Shown: positions 57,734 through 64,000 of the stretch, one piece after another | Layout of the letters: every line of letters starts with the position of its first letter | Numbering within the stretch: position 1 is the first letter of the stretch | Assembly: GCF_014205055.1 (NCBI RefSeq) | Contig: NZ_JACHMS010000001.1 | Span: 2,604,001 to 2,668,000 of the forward strand | Reading direction: 5' to 3' | Source: Streptomyces luteogriseus | GTDB taxonomy: Bacteria > Actinomycetota > Actinomycetes > Streptomycetales > Streptomycetaceae | DNA: 64,000 nt | Notes under the pieces: model-generated | Database searches by the model: none | What the model was told of the DNA's origin: nothing | What the model saw: the letters and a program-made list of their open reading frames with translations, nothing else | Translations under genes and position numbers: made by a program

Positions 57734-58855
57734 GTGAGCAGTACAGGAGAACTCCGTCACACCGCGCTCGATGCCCTGCATCGTTCGCTCGGCGCGACGA
57801 TGACCGACTTCGCCGGCTGGGACATGCCCCTGCGCTACGGCTCCGAGCGCGACGAGCACCTCGCCGTGCGCACGAAGGCCGGCCTGTTCGACCTCTCCCA
57901 CATGGGCGAGATCACCGTAACCGGGCCACAGGCCGCCGCCCTGCTGGACTTCGCCCTGGTGGGCAACATCGGCGGCGTGAAGCCGGGCCGGGCCCGCTAC
58001 ACCATGATCTGCCGGGCCGACGGCGGCATTCTGGACGACCTGATCGTCTACCGCCTCGGCGAGACCGAGTACATGGTCGTCGCCAACGCCTCCAACGCCC
58101 AGGTGGTGCTGGACGCGCTGACCGAGCGCGCCGCCGGCTTCGACGCCGAGGTGCGCGACGACCGGGACGCCTACGCGCTGCTCGCCGTCCAGGGACCCGA
58201 GTCGCCGGGGATCCTGAAGTCCCTGACCGACGCCGACCTCGACGGCCTGAAGTACTACGCCGGGCTGCCCGGCACGGTCGCGGGCGTCCCGGCCCTGATC
58301 GCCCGGACCGGCTACACCGGCGAGGACGGCTTCGAGCTGTTCGTGAAGCCCGAGCACGCGGTCGAGCTGTGGCAGGCCCTGACCAAGGCCGGCGAGGGCG
58401 TCGGGCTGGTCCCGTGCGGTCTGTCCTGCCGCGACACGCTGCGCCTCGAGGCGGGCATGCCGCTGTACGGGCACGAGCTGACCACCTCCCTGACGCCCTT
58501 CGACGCCGGGCTCGGCCGCGTGGTGAAGTTCGAGAAAGAGGGCGACTTCGTCGGGCGCGAGGCCCTGCGCGAGGCCGCGGCCCGGGCCGAGTCCCAGCCG
58601 CCGCGCGTGCTCGTGGGCCTGGTCGCCGAGGGCCGCCGCGTCCCGCGCGCCGGGTACGCGGTGGTCGCCGGCGGCGAGGTGATCGGCGAGGTCACCTCCG
58701 GCGCCCCCTCCCCCACGCTCGGCAAGCCGGTCGCGATGGCGTACGTCGATCCCGCGCACGCCGCGCCCGGCACGAGCGGCGTGGGCGTGGACATCCGGGG
58801 CAGTCACGAGCCGTACGAGGTCGTGGCGCTGCCGTTCTACAAGCGCCAGAAGTAG
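57734..58855 (+). CDS. gcvT: Glycine cleavage system T protein (aminomethyltransferase)
   Basis: 373 residues. Transfers the aminomethyl carbon from lipoylated GcvH to tetrahydrofolate, releasing ammonia. Family marks: [41 protein letters not shown] (folate site region), [12 protein letters not shown] and [21 protein letters not shown] at 57734 ([16 protein letters not shown]) with GGGAG 11 bases upstream; an ATG at 57686 lies inside the riboswitch and is rejected. First gene of gcvT-gcvH-glyA. Confidence 0.97.
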   Translation: MSSTGELRHTALDALHRSLGATMTDFAGWDMPLRYGSERDEHLAVRTKAGLFDLSHMGEITVTGPQAAALLDFALVGNIGGVKPGRARYTMICRADGGILDDLIVYRLGETEYMVVANASNAQVVLDALTERAAGFDAEVRDDRDAYALLAVQGPESPGILKSLTDADLDGLKYYAGLPGTVAGVPALIARTGYTGEDGFELFVKPEHAVELWQALTKAGEGVGLVPCGLSCRDTLRLEAGMPLYGHELTTSLTPFDAGLGRVVKFEKEGDFVGREALREAAARAESQPPRVLVGLVAEGRRVPRAGYAVVAGGEVIGEVTSGAPSPTLGKPVAMAYVDPAHAAPGTSGVGVDIRGSHEPYEVVALPFYKRQK

Positions 58856-58958
58856 ACACTGGCCGAAGGGCCGCGGCGGCGAGCCCCTGCCCGTCGTCCC
58901 AGCTCACCAGCAGTCCCCCCTTCCACAGCACTCCCGCGCGTACAGGAGAATCCAGGCC

Positions 58959-59336
58959 ATGAGCAACCCCAAAGAGCTGCGCTACAGCAAGGAGCACGAG
59001 TGGCTGTCGGCCGCCGAGGACGGCGTCTCGACGGTCGGCATCACGGAGCACGCGGCCAACGCGCTCGGCGATGTCGTGTTCGTCCAGCTTCCCGAGGTGG
59101 GTGACACCGTGTCCGCCGGCGAGACCTGCGGCGAGCTGGAGTCGACCAAGTCGGTGTCCGACCTGTACTCCCCCGTCTCCGGTGAGATCACCGAGGTCAA
59201 CGAGGACGTCGTGAACGACCCGGCGCTGGTGAACTCGGCCCCCTTCGCGGGCGGCTGGCTGTTCAAGGTGCGGGTCTCGGACGAGCCGGGCGACCTGCTC
59301 TCCGCCGACGAGTACACCGCGTTCTCCGCGGGCTGA
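58959..59336 (+). CDS. gcvH: Glycine cleavage system H protein
   Basis: 125 residues. Lipoyl carrier shuttling the aminomethyl group between the P, T and L proteins. The lipoylated Lys64 is in [31 protein letters not shown] is conserved. AGGAG precedes the ATG. It ends 8 bases before glyA. The P protein gene (gcvP) is not in the window. Confidence 0.97.
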   Translation: MSNPKELRYSKEHEWLSAAEDGVSTVGITEHAANALGDVVFVQLPEVGDTVSAGETCGELESTKSVSDLYSPVSGEITEVNEDVVNDPALVNSAPFAGGWLFKVRVSDEPGDLLSADEYTAFSAG

Positions 59337-59344
59337 GGAGTCGT

Positions 59345-60607
59345 ATGTCCGTCCTGAACACACCCCTGCACGAGCTCGACCCGGCGGTCGCCGCCGCGGT
59401 CGACGCCGAGCTGCACCGCCAGCAGTCCACGCTGGAGATGATCGCCTCGGAGAACTTCGCTCCGGTCGCCGTCATGGAGGCGCAGGGCTCGGTCCTCACC
59501 AACAAGTACGCCGAGGGCTACCCGGGCCGCCGCTACTACGGCGGCTGCGAGCACGTCGACGTGGTCGAGCAGATCGCGATCGACCGCGTCAAGGAGCTGT
59601 TCGGCGCCGAGCACGCCAACGTCCAGCCGCACTCGGGCGCCCAGGCCAACGCGGCCGCGATGTTCGCGCTGCTCAAGCCGGGCGACACCATCATGGGTCT
59701 GAACCTCGCGCACGGCGGGCACCTGACCCATGGCATGAAGATCAACTTCTCCGGCAAGCTCTACGACGTCGTCGCCTACCACGTGGGCGAGGACGGCCGG
59801 GTCGACATGGCCGAGGTCGAGCGGCTGGCGAAGGAGTCCCGGCCGAAGCTGATCGTCGCCGGCTGGTCGGCCTACCCGCGGCAGCTGGACTTCGCCGCGT
59901 TCCGCCGGATCGCGGACGAGGTCGGCGCGTACCTGATGGTCGACATGGCCCACTTCGCCGGGCTCGTCGCGGCCGGGCTGCACCCGAACCCGGTGCCGCA
60001 CGCCCACGTGGTCACCACCACGACCCACAAGACCCTCGGCGGCCCGCGCGGCGGTGTGATCCTCTCCACGGCCGAACTGGCCAAGAAGATCAACTCCGCC
60101 GTCTTCCCCGGTCAGCAGGGCGGCCCGCTGGAGCACGTGATCGCGGCCAAGGCGGTCTCCTTCAAGGTCGCCGCCTCGGAGGACTTCAAGGAGCGCCAGC
60201 GCCGTACGCTGGAGGGTGCCCGCATCCTGGCCGAGCGTCTGGTGAAGGACGACGTCCGGGCCGTGGGTGTGGACGTCCTGTCCGGCGGCACGGACGTGCA
60301 CCTGGTCCTGGTCGACCTGCGCCACTCGGAGCTGGACGGCCGGCAGGCCGAGGACCGCCTCCACGAGGTGGGCATCACGGTCAACCGGAACGCGATCCCG
60401 AACGACCCGCGTCCGCCGATGGTGACGTCCGGTCTGCGGATCGGCACACCGGCGCTGGCGACCCGGGGCTTCGCAGCCGAGGACTTCGCGGAGGTCGCGG
60501 ACGTCATCGCCGAGGCGCTGAAGCCGTCCTACGACGCGGACGCCCTCAAGGCCCGGGTGAAGGCCCTGGCCGCCAAGCACCCGCTGTACCCGGGTCTGAA
60601 CACGTAA
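59345..60607 (+). CDS. glyA: Serine hydroxymethyltransferase
   Basis: 420 residues. PLP enzyme interconverting serine and glycine with transfer of a one-carbon unit to tetrahydrofolate. Schiff-base Lys229 is in [14 protein letters not shown]; other marks are [22 protein letters not shown] and [17 protein letters not shown] lies before the ATG. It follows gcvH directly, so riboswitch control likely extends to it. Confidence 0.98.
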   Translation: MSVLNTPLHELDPAVAAAVDAELHRQQSTLEMIASENFAPVAVMEAQGSVLTNKYAEGYPGRRYYGGCEHVDVVEQIAIDRVKELFGAEHANVQPHSGAQANAAAMFALLKPGDTIMGLNLAHGGHLTHGMKINFSGKLYDVVAYHVGEDGRVDMAEVERLAKESRPKLIVAGWSAYPRQLDFAAFRRIADEVGAYLMVDMAHFAGLVAAGLHPNPVPHAHVVTTTTHKTLGGPRGGVILSTAELAKKINSAVFPGQQGGPLEHVIAAKAVSFKVAASEDFKERQRRTLEGARILAERLVKDDVRAVGVDVLSGGTDVHLVLVDLRHSELDGRQAEDRLHEVGITVNRNAIPNDPRPPMVTSGLRIGTPALATRGFAAEDFAEVADVIAEALKPSYDADALKARVKALAAKHPLYPGLNT

Positions 60608-60621
60608 CGAAGAAACCTTTC

Positions 60622-60656
60622 GGGCGCCGCGTCCGCCACAAGCGGTCGCGGCGCCC
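60622..60656 (+). terminator. Hairpin between glyA and sdaA
   Basis: 10-bp stem GGGCGCCGCG / CGCGGCGCCC with inner CCGC/GCGG pairing, 14 bases after the glyA stop. It should end most gcv-glyA transcripts and leave sdaA partly dependent on its own promoter or read-through. Confidence 0.75.
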
Positions 60657-60694
60657 ACCCCCTCCGCACCACCCATGTAGTCAGGAGTTCCCCC

Positions 60695-62062
<1,368 letters not shown>

Positions 62063-62142
62063 GCCCAGGGGCGGGACCTGTCTTGCCATGCGAGATGGCG
62101 ATACCGGAAATCAAGATCGCTGACATCGTTGCAGTGCCCATG

Positions 62143-62156
62143 TTTCACACGTGAAA
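62143..62156. promoter_or_regulatory. Inverted repeat before the MHS transporter
   Basis: TTTCAC-AC-GTGAAA, 6-bp arms, ends 9 bases before the ATG at 62166. A GTG that could act as an upstream start lies within it, which is one reason the later ATG is preferred. Candidate regulator-binding site. Confidence 0.45.
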
Positions 62157-62165
62157 GACCGAACG

Positions 62166-63578
62166 ATGCCCGCTCCCGCCACCGGTCCAGCCTCCCCGCC
62201 CGTCAACCCGCGGTCCCGCGTGCTCGTCGCCAGCCTCATGGGCACGACGATCGAGTTCTACGACTTCTACATCTACGCGACCGCCGCGGTGCTCGTCTTC
62301 CCCCAGCTGTTCTTCCCGAGCAGCGACCCGACCACCGCGTTGCTGTCGTCCTTCGCGGTCTTCGGCGCCGCGATGGTGGCCCGTCCGGTCGGCGCCGTCG
62401 TCTTCGGGCACCTCGGTGACCGGCTCGGCCGCAAGAAGACGCTCGTCGTCTCGCTGCTGACCATGGGCATCGCCACGTTCCTCATCGGCGTGCTGCCCAC
62501 CTACGCGCAAGCCGGCTGGCTGGCCACCGCGCTGCTCGTGCTGATGCGGCTCGCGCAGGGCTTCGCGCTCGGCGGCGAGTGGAGCGGCGCCGCCCTGGTC
62601 GCGACCGAGAACGCCCCGAGCGGCAAGCGCGCCCTGTACGGCACCTTCCCGCAACTGGGCGCCCCGCTCGGCTTCATCATCGGCAACGGCCTGTTCCTGG
62701 TCATGGGCGCGCTGCTGCCGTCCGCGGCGGGCGCCGACCCCTCGCAGCCCTCGGACGCCTTCGTCAGCTGGGGCTGGCGGGTCCCGTTCCTGTTCTCCGC
62801 GGTGATGGTCGCGATCGGCCTGTGGGTGCGCTCCCGGCTCGTCGAGTCGGCGGTCTTCGCCAGGACCCGCGAGACCGGCGGGGTGCGGCGGCTGCCGCTC
62901 GTCACGGTGGTGCGCAGCCACGGCAGGCAGTTGGTCCTGGGCACCTTCATCATGCTGGCGACCTACGTGCTCTTCTACCTGATGACCACGTTCTCGCTGA
63001 GCTACGGACGCGCCGCGAAGGACGCCGCCGTGCCCGGACTCGGCTACGACTACACCACGTTCGTCCTCATGATGATCTTCGGTGTGCTGTTCTTCGCCGC
63101 GTTCACTCTGGCCTCGGGCCCGCTCGCGGACCGGTACGGGCGGCGCACCACCCTGATCTGGATCACCGCCGCGATCATCGTCTTCGGACTGGTCTGGGCG
63201 CCGTTGATCGGTCTGGGCACCCTCGGCGTGGTGCTGTGGCTCGTCCTCGGCTTCACCCTGATGGGCATGACGTTCGGGCCGATGGGCGCGCTCCTGCCCG
63301 AGCTCTTCCCGACCAGCGTCCGCTACACCGGCTCCGGCATCTCGTACAACGTCAGCTCGATCCTCGGGGCGGCGGTCGCCCCGTTCATCGCCGTGGCGCT
63401 GTGGGAGGCCGGGGACGGCTCGCCCTGGCTGGTCGGCGTCTACCTCTCGGCGATGGCGGTACTGACGCTGATCGCGCTCCTGCTCGGCAAGGAGACCAAG
63501 GACGTCTCCCTGGACGACCGCGAGGCCGCCTCCACCGACGACGCGACCCGGCCCCGGGCGGGCTCCCCCGCCTCCTGA
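62166..63578 (+). CDS. MFS transporter, metabolite:H+ symporter (MHS) family
   Basis: 470 residues, 12 membrane helices. The start of helix 1, SLMGTTIEFYDFYIYATAAV, is the MHS signature (ProP, ShiA, KgtP). Loop 2-3 has FGHLGDRLGRKKTL and loop 8-9 SGPLADRYGRRTTL. Helix 4 region has RLAQGFALGGEWSGA. Imports small carboxylates, betaines or shikimate-like compounds; substrate not predictable. ATG 62166 (MPAPATGPASPP) or GTG 62151. It follows sdaA by 103 bases but with its own inverted repeat. Confidence 0.9.
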   Translation: MPAPATGPASPPVNPRSRVLVASLMGTTIEFYDFYIYATAAVLVFPQLFFPSSDPTTALLSSFAVFGAAMVARPVGAVVFGHLGDRLGRKKTLVVSLLTMGIATFLIGVLPTYAQAGWLATALLVLMRLAQGFALGGEWSGAALVATENAPSGKRALYGTFPQLGAPLGFIIGNGLFLVMGALLPSAAGADPSQPSDAFVSWGWRVPFLFSAVMVAIGLWVRSRLVESAVFARTRETGGVRRLPLVTVVRSHGRQLVLGTFIMLATYVLFYLMTTFSLSYGRAAKDAAVPGLGYDYTTFVLMMIFGVLFFAAFTLASGPLADRYGRRTTLIWITAAIIVFGLVWAPLIGLGTLGVVLWLVLGFTLMGMTFGPMGALLPELFPTSVRYTGSGISYNVSSILGAAVAPFIAVALWEAGDGSPWLVGVYLSAMAVLTLIALLLGKETKDVSLDDREAASTDDATRPRAGSPAS

Positions 63579-63708
63579 AACCGACCGGCGCTCACCACCG
63601 CCGGGTCGCGAGCCTCCTCACGCCCGGCGTACGGCCGTCCTGGCGGGGCATAACAACAACCCCTGACCCGAGGGGACTTCAGCCCCACCCGCACCAGAGG
63701 GAGCCCCC

Positions 63709-64000
63709 ATGCTGCGCGGCATCGACGTGAGCGCCTACCAGTCCTCCTCCTACGGAACCGACGGCCTCTCCTTCGTCTTCGTCAAGGCGACGGAGGGGCG
63801 CTCCTACGTCAATCCCAAGCTCGCCGCCCAGACCAGACGGGCCCGGGACGCCGGGCTGGTCGTCGGCTTCTACCACTTCCTGTGGCCCGGCAACCTGACG
63901 GCCCAGGCCGAGTACTTCGTGAGCAGAGCCCCCGACCGGGCGGGCGACATCCTCGCCGTCGACTGGGAAACCACCAGCAACGGGACGCACGCGAGCAACG
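63709..64000 (+). CDS. GH25-family lysozyme, 3' end outside the window
   Basis: 97 codons visible. LRGIDVSAYQSSSYG holds the first catalytic-site Asp, then FVFVKATEGRSYVNPK, GFYHFLWPGN and ILAVDWETTS with the acidic pair of the GH25 barrel (1,4-beta-N-acetylmuramidase). No signal peptide precedes it. ATG follows GAGGGAG. It cuts the peptidoglycan glycan strand; a role in wall turnover or phage-like lysis cannot be told apart here. Confidence 0.9.
   Translation, partial: MLRGIDVSAYQSSSYGTDGLSFVFVKATEGRSYVNPKLAAQTRRARDAGLVVGFYHFLWPGNLTAQAEYFVSRAPDRAGDILAVDWETTSNGTHASN

Overview
The window is about 64 kb of very GC-rich DNA. Coding regions have G or C at almost every third codon position, starts are often GTG, and gene ends often overlap by four bases (GTGA or ATGA). 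Gene content and order are those of a Streptomyces chromosome core. From memory and unchecked here, the order ilvB-ilvN-ilvC-serA, gatC-gatA-gatB, ligA, mnmA, cysteine desulfurase, opp operon, gcvT-gcvH-glyA-sdaA matches the SCO5470-SCO5515 region of S. coelicolor read in reverse. I saw no rRNA, tRNA, insertion sequence, CRISPR array or replication origin.

Layout. 1-4.2 kb: the 3' part of a PucR-type regulator with an in-frame 24-bp repeat tract, the C-terminal remnant of an ABC ATPase, and a TetR regulator divergent from a DHA2 drug exporter. 4.2-10 kb: serA and the ilvBNC genes, preceded by a leader peptide with Ile/Leu/Val codons and an intrinsic terminator (an attenuator). 10-25.4 kb: a GGDEF protein with a degenerate EAL domain, a hydroxyacid dehydrogenase, an aldo/keto reductase, a sugar-dehydrogenase lipoprotein, a LAL-type LuxR regulator coupled to a small protein, an MMPL transporter with a GNAT enzyme, and a methyltransferase. 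25.4-29 kb: gatC-gatA-(79-aa membrane protein)-gatB. 29-38.1 kb: a TetR/DUF4267 pair, a GGDEF-EAL protein of RmdB type, ligA, a MetE-like protein, an SDR, and a LOG protein overlapping a methyltransferase. 38.1-45.3 kb: DUF427, a hydrolase, mnmA, a Tat-exported amidase, a 23-bp tandem repeat array, an islet with an unknown membrane protein and a short XRE regulator, the cysteine desulfurase, and a TetR-controlled small membrane protein. 45.4-48.3 kb: thioesterase, esterase, TRIC channel. 48.3-54.6 kb: a five-gene oligopeptide ABC importer. 54.7-57.3 kb: two SseB-like proteins and a P-loop kinase/ATPase. 57.3-62.1 kb: a tandem glycine riboswitch followed by gcvT, gcvH, glyA and sdaA. 62.1-64 kb: an MHS-family MFS transporter and the start of a GH25 lysozyme.

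How the genes work together. Serine/glycine/one-carbon metabolism brackets the window: serA makes serine, glyA and gcvTH interconvert serine and glycine, and sdaA degrades serine. Two serine-sensitivity (SseB) homologues are transcribed divergently from the riboswitch. Branched-chain amino-acid synthesis sits under attenuation control. Translation quality is represented by GatCAB and MnmA, with a cysteine desulfurase nearby as a likely sulfur donor. Two cyclic-di-GMP proteins may tie the region to development. Three TetR loci appear to use the same design: paired inverted repeats over a promoter whose -10 box lies 7 bases before the start codon, implying leaderless mRNAs.
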